Shown piece after piece: positions 34,989 through 44,262 of a stretch of 64,000 nt of DNA. Source of the DNA: Sphingomonas leidyi. GTDB lineage: Bacteria > Pseudomonadota > Alphaproteobacteria > Sphingomonadales > Sphingomonadaceae. The translations under genes and the position numbers were made by a program. Positions within the stretch are counted from its first letter, which is position 1. Every line of letters starts with the position of its first letter. Below the pieces are notes generated by a model. That model searched no databases and was not told the origin of the DNA. It was given only the letters and a program-made list of their open reading frames with translations. The stretch covers positions 1-64,000 of the forward strand of contig NZ_JAASQV010000001.1 in NCBI RefSeq assembly GCF_011761945.1, given 5' to 3'.

Positions 34989-35966
34989 ATGCGATCTGTT
35001 GCAGTAGCTGTCATGGCAGTCGCCCTCTTGCCCTGGACAGCCTGGGCGGTAGAGCGTGAAGCCGCCCCCGTTCAACAATCTGAGGCGCAGGCACCCGGCT
35101 ATTATCGGGTAACGTTGGGTGACTTCAAAGTTACGGTTCTCACCGACGGCACAACGCCCATACCGTTCGGAAGCCTGCTGCACGGTGCCAATCGGGAAGG
35201 TCTTGCCGCGATCTTCCGTGATGCAGGAGAGCCGTTGGATCGCGAGACTTCGATCAACAGCTTCCTGATCGACACCGGCGAGCACCGCATCCTGATCGAT
35301 GCCGGCGCGGGCCGCTTGTTCGGGGACTGCTGCGGGCGGTTGCCGGCAATGTTGAAAGCGGCCGGCTACGCGCCCGAAGCCATCGACGTGATCCTGCTGA
35401 CACATGTCCATGGGGACCACTCAGGCGGACTGACGCTGGACGGCCGGCGCGTATTCCCGAACGCCACAATCTATTTGTCGAAGCGGGAACTCGACTATTG
35501 GCTGAGCGACGCCGCCAAGGCGCGCGCCAAGGCGAGCCACCAGCAGATGTTCGTGCAAGGTCGCGCTGCGTTGGCGCCCTATCAGACTGCGGGCCGCATC
35601 CGCACCTTCGATGCGCCCGCCGCGCTCTTTCCCGGCATCCGCGCCCTTGCTGCGCCTGGCCACACGCCTGGCCATACGTTCTACGAGATCGAGAGCCGCG
35701 GGGATCGAATGCTCGTGGTCGGCGACATCATCCATGCTGCGGAAATCCAGTTGCAACGGCCCGACACCACTATCGATTTCGATGCCGACGAGGCGCTCGC
35801 GGCGCGCACGCGTAAGGCAGCGCTCGCGGAGCTCGCCCGCACGCACACGCTGGTGGCGGCACCACATATTTCCTTTCCGGGGCTCGGTCACATCGCTCGC
35901 TCGGGCGCGGGCTATGCGTGGGCGCCGATCCCCTACTCCTCCGTCGTGCGGGACGTGGGACAATGA
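34989..35966 (+). CDS. Exported MBL-fold metallo-hydrolase
   Basis: A 325-residue protein with a signal peptide (about residues 1-20, ending PWTAWA) and a metallo-beta-lactamase fold. The metal motif HVHGDH (His 139, His 141, Asp 143, His 144) and GHTPGHT are intact. The layout resembles lactonases and related hydrolases of the AiiA/AttM type, but substrate cannot be assigned. Because an AHL synthase lies at 58.7 kb, an AHL-lactonase role is conceivable but untested. It overlaps the next gene by four bases. Confidence 0.88.
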   Translation: MRSVAVAVMAVALLPWTAWAVEREAAPVQQSEAQAPGYYRVTLGDFKVTVLTDGTTPIPFGSLLHGANREGLAAIFRDAGEPLDRETSINSFLIDTGEHRILIDAGAGRLFGDCCGRLPAMLKAAGYAPEAIDVILLTHVHGDHSGGLTLDGRRVFPNATIYLSKRELDYWLSDAAKARAKASHQQMFVQGRAALAPYQTAGRIRTFDAPAALFPGIRALAAPGHTPGHTFYEIESRGDRMLVVGDIIHAAEIQLQRPDTTIDFDADEALAARTRKAALAELARTHTLVAAPHISFPGLGHIARSGAGYAWAPIPYSSVVRDVGQ

Positions 35967-37000
35967 GGAAGCTGGGCCCAGTCGTCGCTGCGACCGTTCT
36001 GGCGCTCGGGGCGACCCAGGCTGCTGCTGCGGAGGGCGACGCGGTGGCCTCGATCGGCGCCTTCCGGTTCGAGGAGGGGCACCAGATCGCCGCGATGCGG
36101 GTTGGCTACAGCTTGCACGGCCACCTCGATCCCGCGCACGACAATGCGGTCCTGCTGCTACCGCCCACCAGCGGCGGCCGCCACAGCTACGACGCATTGA
36201 TCGGGCCGGGAAAGCCCTTCGACACCGACCGCTTCCTCATCATTACCGTCGACCCGATCGGCGGCGGGGCGTCGTCCAAGCCGGCCGATGGGTTAGGCGC
36301 ACATTTTCCGCGGTACACGATCCGCGACATGGTTACAGCCGAGGCGCGTCTCATCCGCGACGTGCTTAAAATCGAACATCTTTACGCGGTAGCGGGAGCG
36401 TCGATGGGCTCGTTCCAGGCGCTGGAGTGGGCGGTTCACCAGCCCATTCCGATTGACCGATTGGTCCTTGTCGCACCCGCTGCCCGCAGCGATGCTCATT
36501 TTAGGGCCATTGCGGACGGCATGGAGGCTGTCCTCGGGAGCGAGGACCTGCATTGGAGCGCTGCCGCCCGCTTGCGCGCGGCGGCGGCGCTGTTCATGCC
36601 GTGGCTGCGCAGCGATACCTATCTGGTGCGGCAGGGCGAAGCGTCCAATCGCGCCGAGCTAGAGGCGCTGGCGCGAAACTGGGCCAGCGATTGGGATCCG
36701 ATCAGCCTGCTCTATCGCTATCGAGCCAGCGCCGGCCATGATGTCGGCATTCCGTTCGGCAATAACGTGCAGGCGGCGCTGGCACGGGTCAACGTGCTTA
36801 CGCTGGTGGTGGACATTAGCAGCGACCGAACAGTCCCCTCGTACCTGACCGAGGAATTGCTGGAGAAACTTCCAAGTGTGCAGGAGGTGCGGGTCGAGAC
36901 CGATTATGGCCACTCAGCGTTCCTGGCGCCTCCCGGCAGCGCGGAGTCGAACGCGATCTGGAAACCCGTAGCAGCTTTTCTTGAAGGGCACGCCAAATGA
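35963..37000 (+). CDS. Exported alpha/beta hydrolase, MetX-like
   Basis: A 345-residue alpha/beta-hydrolase with a signal peptide (VVAATVLALGATQAAAA). Nucleophile Ser 147 sits in GASMGSFQALEWA, the pattern of homoserine O-acetyltransferase-like proteins; the acid is probably in VVDISSDRTVPS and the His in DYGHSAF. A periplasmic location makes methionine synthesis unlikely, so hydrolysis of an ester or lactone is more probable. Coupled to the MBL-fold gene (ATGA), suggesting successive steps on one compound. Confidence 0.85.
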   Translation: MRKLGPVVAATVLALGATQAAAAEGDAVASIGAFRFEEGHQIAAMRVGYSLHGHLDPAHDNAVLLLPPTSGGRHSYDALIGPGKPFDTDRFLIITVDPIGGGASSKPADGLGAHFPRYTIRDMVTAEARLIRDVLKIEHLYAVAGASMGSFQALEWAVHQPIPIDRLVLVAPAARSDAHFRAIADGMEAVLGSEDLHWSAAARLRAAAALFMPWLRSDTYLVRQGEASNRAELEALARNWASDWDPISLLYRYRASAGHDVGIPFGNNVQAALARVNVLTLVVDISSDRTVPSYLTEELLEKLPSVQEVRVETDYGHSAFLAPPGSAESNAIWKPVAAFLEGHAK

Positions 37001-37069
37001 TACCGTGGTACTAAATCTCGCGGACGAAGGGCCGGTCTCGGCGCCCCAATCGCTTCGCGAATTGGCAAC

Positions 37070-37699
37070 CTAGGAACCGGTCTCGTCGGGCTGGGCAGGA
37101 TTTCGGTTTACCGAAGCTCGTGGTTCGTTCTTGCGTTTCTTCGGGCGCGGTCGGCGTTCGTCAGCGACGATGTTGGGAGCGGCATCGACCAGCGCCCTGA
37201 GGAACTCGACCTCGGCTTTCAGGCGGTGCTCGGAATGGCGCAATGCCCATTCTTCGGCAAGGCTGATATGCGGCGTCGCCGTGACAAGGGTATTGCTGCT
37301 GGCCGTCAACATCGACTGCACGCGTTCCAATCGCACCCGTAGCGTTTGCGGCAGCATATCGAGCGTAGCTGGATCGCACCGAGTGAGCGCCAGGTCGAAC
37401 GGATCGTAGCGAAACCATATCTCTTCCAGACCCGTACGACGCAACTGTGCCAAAGCGTCGCGCCCGGCGTCGGTGATCTCGTAGACCTGCCGGGTTGGCC
37501 GATTGCCTTGTTGTTCGCGTGCGACTTCGCGCAACAAATTCTCGGCAGCAAGCCGCTTCATCGCACCATAGACCGCGCCAACGGGAATATCGGTCCACAG
37601 CGGCATATGCTTGCGCTCAGCCTCCAACCGCAGCCGGTGGCCATGCATCGGGCCAAGCTCAGCAAAGGAGGACAGGATAAACAGGCGGATGGATGACAT
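37070..37699 (-). CDS. PadR-family transcriptional regulator
   Basis: A 209-residue regulator: PadR winged HTH in residues 1-85 (LFILSSFAELGPMHGHRLR, GAVYGAMKRLAAENLLREV) and a helical C-terminal domain (~95-180), ending in a basic Lys/Arg tail. PadR proteins repress detoxification genes. It starts at the edge of a 20-base palindrome, which it probably binds, and is divergent from the oxidoreductase gene. Confidence 0.9.
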   Translation of the reverse strand: MSSIRLFILSSFAELGPMHGHRLRLEAERKHMPLWTDIPVGAVYGAMKRLAAENLLREVAREQQGNRPTRQVYEITDAGRDALAQLRRTGLEEIWFRYDPFDLALTRCDPATLDMLPQTLRVRLERVQSMLTASSNTLVTATPHISLAEEWALRHSEHRLKAEVEFLRALVDAAPNIVADERRPRPKKRKNEPRASVNRNPAQPDETGS

Positions 37700-37719
37700 A
37701 TTGCTCTCGCGAGAGTAAT
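37700..37719. promoter_or_regulatory. Palindromic operator, PadR/oxidoreductase
   Basis: ATTGCTCTCGCGAGAGTAAT, palindromic at 18 of 20 positions, immediately upstream of the padR-like start and 69 bases before the divergent oxidoreductase start. Position and symmetry fit a PadR dimer site regulating both genes. Confidence 0.65.
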
Positions 37720-37787
37720 CGAGTAAGAGTTATCGTACGACATACAGGATGGCTCGCATTCACGCGAGCCAGAGTTGGGAGCCATCA

Positions 37788-38708
37788 ATGAAGGCCGTCC
37801 GCATCCAAAGCTATGGCGACGAGCCCGCCGTCCAGGACATCGCTATGCCTGAACCCGGCGAAGGCGAGGTGTTGATGCAGGTCCAGGCGGCGGCGCTCAA
37901 TCCGCTCGATGTCCAGTTGCAGGCCGGCTACTTGGCCGACTGGTTTCCACTGGCATTTCCCTTCACGCTAGGAACCGACTTTGCCGGCGTGGTGAAACGC
38001 ATCGGAAATCGCGTGACGGCGTTCCGTGAGGGCGACGCGATTATCGCTCGTCCGGATCCGGTACGTGGCGGCGGATTTGCCGAGTATGCCAGCGTGCCCG
38101 CCTCGGCGTGCGTCCCATTACCGACGCCGCTCACTCCGGATGAGGGAGCCTGCATCCCGACCGCGGGCGGGACCGCGTGGTTCGCTCTTCTGGAATCAGC
38201 CAAGCTGAAAACAGGCGAGACCGTGCTGATCCACGCAGGCGCGGGCGGAGTCGGGACCTTCGGGGTCCAGTTCGCAAAAGCCGCTGGCGCTCGCGTTCTC
38301 GCGACGGCGTCTGGCGACGGGGTGGCATTTGCGCGCGAACTGGGCGCCGATCGCGTCATCGACTATCGTTCAGAGGATTTCGCCGCCCTGGGCGAACCGG
38401 TCGACGTCGTCCTCGACTTGATTGGCGGTGACACCCAGGCACGCTCCTTTGGCTTGCTGCGGCCGGGCGGCCGGCTGGTTTCGACGGTCTCACCGCCTGA
38501 TGCGGAGAAAGCCAAGGCAAAGGGCGTGTCTGCGTCCATGTTCGCGCTAGACCTGTCCGGAGATCGGCTTGCGCAATTGGTCAACGCCGTCGTGAACAAC
38601 GGAGTTCGCGTGGTGATCGATTGTAAAGTGCCGCTCGCGGGCTTCCCTGATGCTTGGGCGCGTCAGCGATCCGGCCACACCCGAGCGAAGACCGTCTTAC
38701 TGCTCTGA
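37788..38708 (+). CDS. NADP-dependent quinone oxidoreductase-like (MDR) enzyme
   Basis: A 306-residue MDR enzyme without structural zinc: GroES-like domain (LNPLDVQLQAGY, LGTDFAGVVKRIG), Rossmann motif HAGAGGVGTFGVQFAKAAGA near 145-165, and a C-terminal end CKVPLAGFPDAWARQRSGHTRAKTVL in pieces. Only distantly like the enzyme at 24.8 kb, so not a recent duplicate. Start ATG at 37788 fits the family (MKAVRI). Likely repressed by the divergent PadR protein. Confidence 0.9.
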   Translation: MKAVRIQSYGDEPAVQDIAMPEPGEGEVLMQVQAAALNPLDVQLQAGYLADWFPLAFPFTLGTDFAGVVKRIGNRVTAFREGDAIIARPDPVRGGGFAEYASVPASACVPLPTPLTPDEGACIPTAGGTAWFALLESAKLKTGETVLIHAGAGGVGTFGVQFAKAAGARVLATASGDGVAFARELGADRVIDYRSEDFAALGEPVDVVLDLIGGDTQARSFGLLRPGGRLVSTVSPPDAEKAKAKGVSASMFALDLSGDRLAQLVNAVVNNGVRVVIDCKVPLAGFPDAWARQRSGHTRAKTVLLL

Positions 38709-38807
38709 ATGTCGGCAGCCGCCTGCCGTGGACATTTCCACCGCGCGAGCGCCGGACAACTGTGCTGAACCTGGGCCGCCTGGGATTTGCGTGAAGGATG
38801 AGATGGA

Positions 38808-38839
38808 ACGGGCTCGCCAGATGGCGAGCCCGTCCTTTT
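38808..38839 (+). terminator. Hairpin terminator, possibly bidirectional
   Basis: Arms ACGGGCTCGCC and GGCGAGCCCGT with a four-base loop, followed on the plus strand by CCTTTTG. It lies between the convergent oxidoreductase and groEL genes. The short T run fits termination of the plus-strand gene; on the minus strand the hairpin alone could end the groES-groEL transcript. Confidence 0.7.
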
Positions 38840-38841
38840 GA

Positions 38842-40467
<1,626 letters not shown>

Positions 40468-40508
40468 TTAACTCCTTTCATTTCCTTCCTGAATTATGGG
40501 TGGAGGGC

Positions 40509-40823
40509 TCAGGCCGCCTGCTTCAGCGGCACGGCCTGCTCGATCACGCCGAGGATGTCGCTCTCCTTCATGATGAGCAGTTCCTCGCCGTCGATCCTGA
40601 CCTCGGTTCCCGACCATTTGCCGAACAGCACGCGGTCGCCGGCCTTGACGGTCAGCTCGACCAGCTTGCCGCTGTCGTCACGGGCGCCCGGGCCGACGGC
40701 AACGACTTCGCCTTCCTGCGGCTTTTCCTTGGCGGTGTCGGGGATGATGATGCCGCCCGAGGTCTTCTCCTCGGCTTCGATGCGGCGGACGACCACACGG
40801 TCGTGCAAGGGGCGGAAATGCAT
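40509..40823 (-). CDS. groES: Co-chaperonin GroES
   Basis: A 104-residue GroES, the lid of the GroEL chamber: [16 protein letters not shown] at the start, mobile loop [26 protein letters not shown] and the closing [14 protein letters not shown]. It has an extra C-terminal segment ([10 protein letters not shown]). GGAGG lies seven bases before the chosen ATG at 40823; another ATG nearby is six bases upstream. A heat-shock-type promoter lies about 65-95 bases upstream. Confidence 0.97.
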   Translation of the reverse strand: MHFRPLHDRVVVRRIEAEEKTSGGIIIPDTAKEKPQEGEVVAVGPGARDDSGKLVELTVKAGDRVLFGKWSGTEVRIDGEELLIMKESDILGVIEQAVPLKQAA

Positions 40824-40889
40824 GCATAACCTCCGGTTGCAAAACATAGCTGTGATGTCCCTGCCCTCTGCTGAGCGACAGGCGTCGGC

Positions 40890-40919
40890 AAATTGGGAAG
40901 CGCGGCTTTTTGGTTCAAG
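40890..40919 (-). promoter_or_regulatory. Heat-shock sigma factor (RpoH) promoter of groES-groEL
   Basis: Read on the minus strand: CTTGAA, 16 bases, CCCAATTT, 67 bases before the groES start. This fits the sigma-32 pattern (CTTGAA and CCCCATNT-like). No CIRCE inverted repeat (TTAGCACTC-N9-GAGTGCTAA) is present, so HrcA control is unlikely. Confidence 0.55.
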
Positions 40920-40946
40920 CGCCGGAACGAGAATTTTTGGCGCTCG

Positions 40947-40963
40947 TTGGCACAAAGTGCCAA
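40947..40963. repeat. Short perfect palindrome upstream of the groES promoter
   Basis: TTGGCACAAAGTGCCAA, seven-base perfect arms around AAA. It lies about 28 bases upstream of the groES -35 element and 126 bases before the small gene at 41089. It could be an operator for either; no matching second copy was found nearby. Confidence 0.45.
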
Positions 40964-41088
40964 AGGCCCCTGATCCGGGGTTTGGGAAGGAGGTGCAGCG
41001 GCCTTGACCACGCGGCTCCTCCGACCAAATCTTGTGCAGGGCCAGTCGGCCCCACGAGAGGAGCGACATCCAGGAAAGGAGGACAGCC

Positions 41089-41328
41089 GTGTCGCAGCCA
41101 GTCTCCCGCTTTCTCCATCCGTTCGACATCGCGCGCCATCCCAGCCTCGAGCCCGAGGTCAAGCGCGCCATTCTCGCCCGCTGGGCATCCGACCGCTCGG
41201 CAGTCGCAGGCAAGCCGGCTTTGCGCAAGCCGCCGGGCGCGCGTCGCGCCGTGCCGGTCGATCATGTCCTAGCCGCCCTGCGCTCCCTCGACGAGGCGCA
41301 GGGAACGAACGCGGCGACGCGGCAATGA
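41089..41328 (+). CDS. Small protein, first of the usg set (79 aa)
   Basis: A 79-residue soluble protein (starts [26 protein letters not shown] after the initiator). Pattern of short helices, Arg/Ala rich; I do not recognise a function, though the HPxxIxxxPxLxxxEKRAILASWASD-like layout is common in sphingomonad small proteins. GTG start at 41089 behind AAAGGAGGACAGCC. Overlaps the usg start by four bases. Confidence 0.7.
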   Translation: MSQPVSRFLHPFDIARHPSLEPEVKRAILARWASDRSAVAGKPALRKPPGARRAVPVDHVLAALRSLDEAQGTNAATRQ

Positions 41329-41594
41329 CCGACCGCGCCCTGCTCGCGCAGCTGGACGGTTATGGGCTGACCTTCGCCGAGATCCACTATTATCGGCCCG
41401 ATGCGCCGTCGCTGCTCCAGCTGTTCGTCTGGCAGGAATATGACCTCGCGCCGGACTTTCCGGTGCTGCTCGGCTTCCTCGACCATTGGCGCCGCGAGAT
41501 CGAGGCTGCGCTGCATTCGGTCCGGATCGCGCACGAGCGATTGATCCGGCCGGCGGAGTGGCGGGCGGTCGACGGCGTCCTGTCGATCCGGTGA
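41325..41594 (+). CDS. usg: Usg family protein
   Basis: An 89-residue protein of the alphaproteobacterial Usg family: LDGYGLTFAEIHYYRPDAPSLL, FVWQEYDLAPDFP and LHSVRIAHERLIRPAEWRAVDG. Usg was named from its place by tryptophan genes in some species, but the biochemical role is not known. Here it is the middle of a three-gene overlapping set between groES and the hsp20 genes, unlinked to trp genes. Confidence 0.85.
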   Translation: MTDRALLAQLDGYGLTFAEIHYYRPDAPSLLQLFVWQEYDLAPDFPVLLGFLDHWRREIEAALHSVRIAHERLIRPAEWRAVDGVLSIR

Positions 41595-41974
41595 GCCGCG
41601 GTCCGATCCGGCGCTGGCGCGAGCGCGGCGGCAGGACGGTGCGCCTCGTCCTGCCGTTCGACGATATCATGGAGTTCGCGCTTGCGCTGCTCTCGGTGCG
41701 CCCCGCCGAGCTTGAGGCGCTCGGCTGGACCTTCGCCGACCGCAAGCGCCTGCTCGACCACTTCCTCGCCGCCGGAAAGGTGGCCCAGGGTACGGCTCCC
41801 GACCTGCTTCCCCGCCTTCCCGTCGAGCTGGCGATCCCGCAGCGCGACGTCGAACGGCTCCAGCGCTTCGCGCGTCGGGAGCTGCCGAAGGCAGCGAGCA
41901 ACGCGGCAATGCTGGACCGCGTGCTGGCCGCGCTGGACGTCGCGTCGCATCGGGGTCGCGTGCCGAGGGACTGA
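41591..41974 (+). CDS. Hypothetical protein, third of the usg set (127 aa)
   Basis: A 127-residue protein beginning at a GTG that shares bases with the usg stop. Helical and Leu/Arg-rich: FALALLSVRPAELEALGWTFADRKRLLDHFLAAG. No known domain. Its overlap with usg is the main evidence that it is real. The 206 bases after it hold the hsp20 promoter. Confidence 0.6.
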   Translation: MSRGPIRRWRERGGRTVRLVLPFDDIMEFALALLSVRPAELEALGWTFADRKRLLDHFLAAGKVAQGTAPDLLPRLPVELAIPQRDVERLQRFARRELPKAASNAAMLDRVLAALDVASHRGRVPRD

Positions 41975-42056
41975 GCGTGATCCCGGAGAAAACGGGCGGT
42001 CGGACGGTGCAGGGTCATGGCGTTCCTCGGCCGTGTTTTCTCATCGACCGACGGCC

Positions 42057-42086
42057 CTTGAAAACCCGAAGCCGTGAACCAGATAG
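42057..42086 (+). promoter_or_regulatory. Heat-shock sigma factor (RpoH) promoter of the hsp20 pair
   Basis: CCCTTGAAAA with CTTGAA at 42057-42062, a 16-base spacer, then CCAGATAG, 95 bases before the first hsp20 start. The -35 element is an excellent match to alphaproteobacterial sigma-32 sites; the -10 is fair. Confidence 0.5.
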
Positions 42087-42180
42087 GCTATCGCCGGATG
42101 CCGGCATGGATCCGGCATGGAGAGCGTCCGCTCTCTCGGACGCATCTTCATAGACTCGTTGCTCATAGGAGGACTTGGAT

Positions 42181-42669
42181 ATGAGGACCAACTACGACTT
42201 CACGCCGTTCCGGCGCTCGACCGTCGGCTTCGACCGGCTGTTCGATCTGCTCGAGAACGGTCTCACCACCCAGATCACCGACGGCTATCCGCCGTTCGAC
42301 CTCGTCCGCGACGGTGAGGATCGCTACCGCATCAACATGGCGGTGGCCGGCTTCCGTCCCGACGAGATCGACGTGACCGCGCAGCAGAACATGCTCGTCG
42401 TTAGCGGCCGCAAGCAGGACAGCGACGAAGGCCGCTACATCCATCGCGGCATCGCCGCGCGCGACTTCGAGCGCCGCTTCGGCCTGGCGGATTATGTCCA
42501 GGTGAAGAACGCCGAGCTTGCCGACGGCATGCTCTCGATCGAGCTGGTGCGCGAGATTCCCGAGGCGATGAAGCCTCGCAAGATCGCGATCGGCTCGGGC
42601 GGCGACAATGCCCGCCGCATCGAGGATGCCTCCGACAAGGAAGGCAGCAAGCAGCTCGAGGCTGCCTGA
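42181..42669 (+). CDS. Small heat-shock protein Hsp20 (IbpA-like, class A)
   Basis: A 162-residue alpha-crystallin-domain protein. N-terminal RSTVGFDRLFDLLENG and YPPFDLVR are typical of IbpA/HspH-like proteins; the alpha-crystallin domain spans about 35-135 with GIAARDFERRFGLADYVQV and LSIELVREIP. It holds unfolded proteins in refoldable form for ATP-driven chaperones. GGAGGACTTGGAT precedes the ATG. Followed by a second, different Hsp20. Confidence 0.94.
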   Translation: MRTNYDFTPFRRSTVGFDRLFDLLENGLTTQITDGYPPFDLVRDGEDRYRINMAVAGFRPDEIDVTAQQNMLVVSGRKQDSDEGRYIHRGIAARDFERRFGLADYVQVKNAELADGMLSIELVREIPEAMKPRKIAIGSGGDNARRIEDASDKEGSKQLEAA

Positions 42670-42737
42670 TGTCCACCGGGTCCGCCGCGCCGCTCAGGGC
42701 GGCGGGCCCGCTTTGCCAGCAACCAAGGAGGTGAATC

Positions 42738-43247
42738 ATGGCAATGCGTGATCTGATCCCGTGGCGCCGGCAGGAGAACACGGCGCCCGCGCTCTTCCAG
42801 AACGAGGAGCGCAGCCCCTTCGTACAGTTCCGCCGCGAGATGGACCGGCTGTTCGACGACTTCTTTCGCGCGCCCCTGTTCAGCGGCGGCGCGTTCGGCA
42901 ACGCCAGTCTCGGTTGGCCGAGCTTGGAGGTGAAGGAAGCCGATGACCAGGTGACCATCACCGCCGAGCTGCCCGGCCTCAACGAGAAGGACGTCGAGCT
43001 GACGGTCCATGACGGCGTGCTGACGCTGCGCGGCGAGAAGAAGAGCGAGCACCAGGACAAGGACCGCGGCTGGTCGGAGCGCTATTACGGCCGCTTCGAA
43101 CGCTCGATCGCGCTCCCCGACGGCGCCGACGAGTCGAAGTGCGAAGCCGACTTCCGCGACGGCGTGCTGACCGTCCGCATGCCGAAGTCGCAGGAAGCGA
43201 GCCGCGGCCGCAAGATCCCGATCGGGACCCGCGGCACGCGCCACTAG
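42738..43247 (+). CDS. Small heat-shock protein Hsp20 (Hsp17/18-like)
   Basis: A 169-residue Hsp20 of a different subgroup from its neighbour: RREMDRLFDDFFR in the N-terminal arm, alpha-crystallin domain about 55-155 with VTITAELPGLNEKDVELTVHDGVLTLRGEK and RYYGRFERSIALPDGAD. AAGGAGGTGAATC gives a very strong ribosome-binding site. Two dissimilar Hsp20 proteins can form mixed oligomers. Likely cotranscribed with the first from the upstream promoter. Confidence 0.94.
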   Translation: MAMRDLIPWRRQENTAPALFQNEERSPFVQFRREMDRLFDDFFRAPLFSGGAFGNASLGWPSLEVKEADDQVTITAELPGLNEKDVELTVHDGVLTLRGEKKSEHQDKDRGWSERYYGRFERSIALPDGADESKCEADFRDGVLTVRMPKSQEASRGRKIPIGTRGTRH

Positions 43248-43255
43248 CCACCGCT

Positions 43256-43282
43256 GGGCGCGCCACCTGACGGGGCGCGCCC
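43256..43282 (+). terminator. GC-rich hairpin after the hsp20 pair
   Basis: Arms GGGCGCGCC (43256-43264) and GGCGCGCCC (43274-43282), nine perfect pairs, followed by only TTGATC. It probably ends or attenuates the hsp20 transcript, reducing read-through into the protease gene. Confidence 0.5.
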
Positions 43283-43357
43283 TTGATCACTTGCGAACAA
43301 ATGGGTCGCCAGCGGCCGAAGCTGCCGCTGGCGGTCCGCATCGGAGGAACCGTGTCG

Positions 43358-44194
43358 ATGCCCTCTGTGAAACCGTTGCTGCGCCCGGCATTGGCCATCG
43401 CCCTCACGCTCGCCGGCGGCGTCGCGGGCGGCGCGACTGCGAACTGGCTGTCGAGCGTCGAGCCGGCGCGCGCCGAGAGCGCTCAGCCGGTTGCGGCCGA
43501 CGCGGTACCGCTCAACCGGCTTACCCTCGCCCCGCTAGTCGAGCGGGTCGCGCCGGCGGTGGTCAACATCGCCGTGCTCCAGCCCTCGCCCTATGCGCAG
43601 AACCCGCTGCTGCGCGATCCCTATTACCGCTACTTCCTGGGCGTGCCCGACGAGGCGCTCGCGCCGCGCATCTCGGCGGGTTCCGGCTTCGTCGTCGACG
43701 CCGCCCGGGGACTGGTCGTCACCAACCATCATGTCGTCGCCGACGCACGCGCGATCGCGGTCGGCATCGGCGAGCGCCAGGTCGAGGCCGAGCTGCTCGG
43801 CAGCGATCCGCGCACCGACATCGCCGTGCTCCGCATCCCGGCGCGGGGCCTGAAGGCGCTGCCGCTCGGCGATTCCGCGAAGGCCCGCGTCGGCGACTAT
43901 GTCGTCGCGATCGGCAATCCGTTCGAAGTGGGCCAGACCGTCACCGCCGGCATCGTCAGCGCGCTGCGCGGTCCCTCCGACGGCGGCCCGCGCTACGTCC
44001 AGACGGACGCGCCGATCAACCCCGGCAACTCGGGCGGGCCGCTGATCAACATGCGCGGCGAGGCGATCGGCGTGAACAGCGCGATCATCGCGCCGGGCGG
44101 CGGCAATGTCGGCATCGGCCTCGCCGTGCCTTCGGACGTGGTGCGACGCGTGGTCGAGCGGATCGCCGGCACCAGGCTGCCGACGGCTTCCTGA
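43358..44194 (+). CDS. HtrA/DegP-like serine protease without PDZ domain
   Basis: A 278-residue S1C-type protease. N-terminal hydrophobic signal or anchor (AIALTLAGGVAGGATANWL), then the trypsin-like domain with His in VVTNHHVVAD, Asp in DPRTDIAVLRI and Ser in NPGNSGGPL, so the triad is complete. The protein stops where DegP-family members begin their PDZ domains, so it lacks substrate-sensing modules. A periplasmic or membrane-anchored location is expected. ATG at 43358 chosen; a GTG six bases upstream, closer to GGAGGAAC, is equally possible. Confidence 0.9.
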   Translation: MPSVKPLLRPALAIALTLAGGVAGGATANWLSSVEPARAESAQPVAADAVPLNRLTLAPLVERVAPAVVNIAVLQPSPYAQNPLLRDPYYRYFLGVPDEALAPRISAGSGFVVDAARGLVVTNHHVVADARAIAVGIGERQVEAELLGSDPRTDIAVLRIPARGLKALPLGDSAKARVGDYVVAIGNPFEVGQTVTAGIVSALRGPSDGGPRYVQTDAPINPGNSGGPLINMRGEAIGVNSAIIAPGGGNVGIGLAVPSDVVRRVVERIAGTRLPTAS

Positions 44195-44262
44195 GGTTCG
44201 TGCGCCGGGCCTCGGGTACTGATCGTTTGTCCGATGCAAGCGGCCGAACGCAGTCCGGCGGC

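Noticed and set aside
40824..40900. A CIRCE element for HrcA before groES
   Set aside because: No TTAGCACTC-N9-GAGTGCTAA or close variant is present; a sigma-32-type promoter is seen instead.
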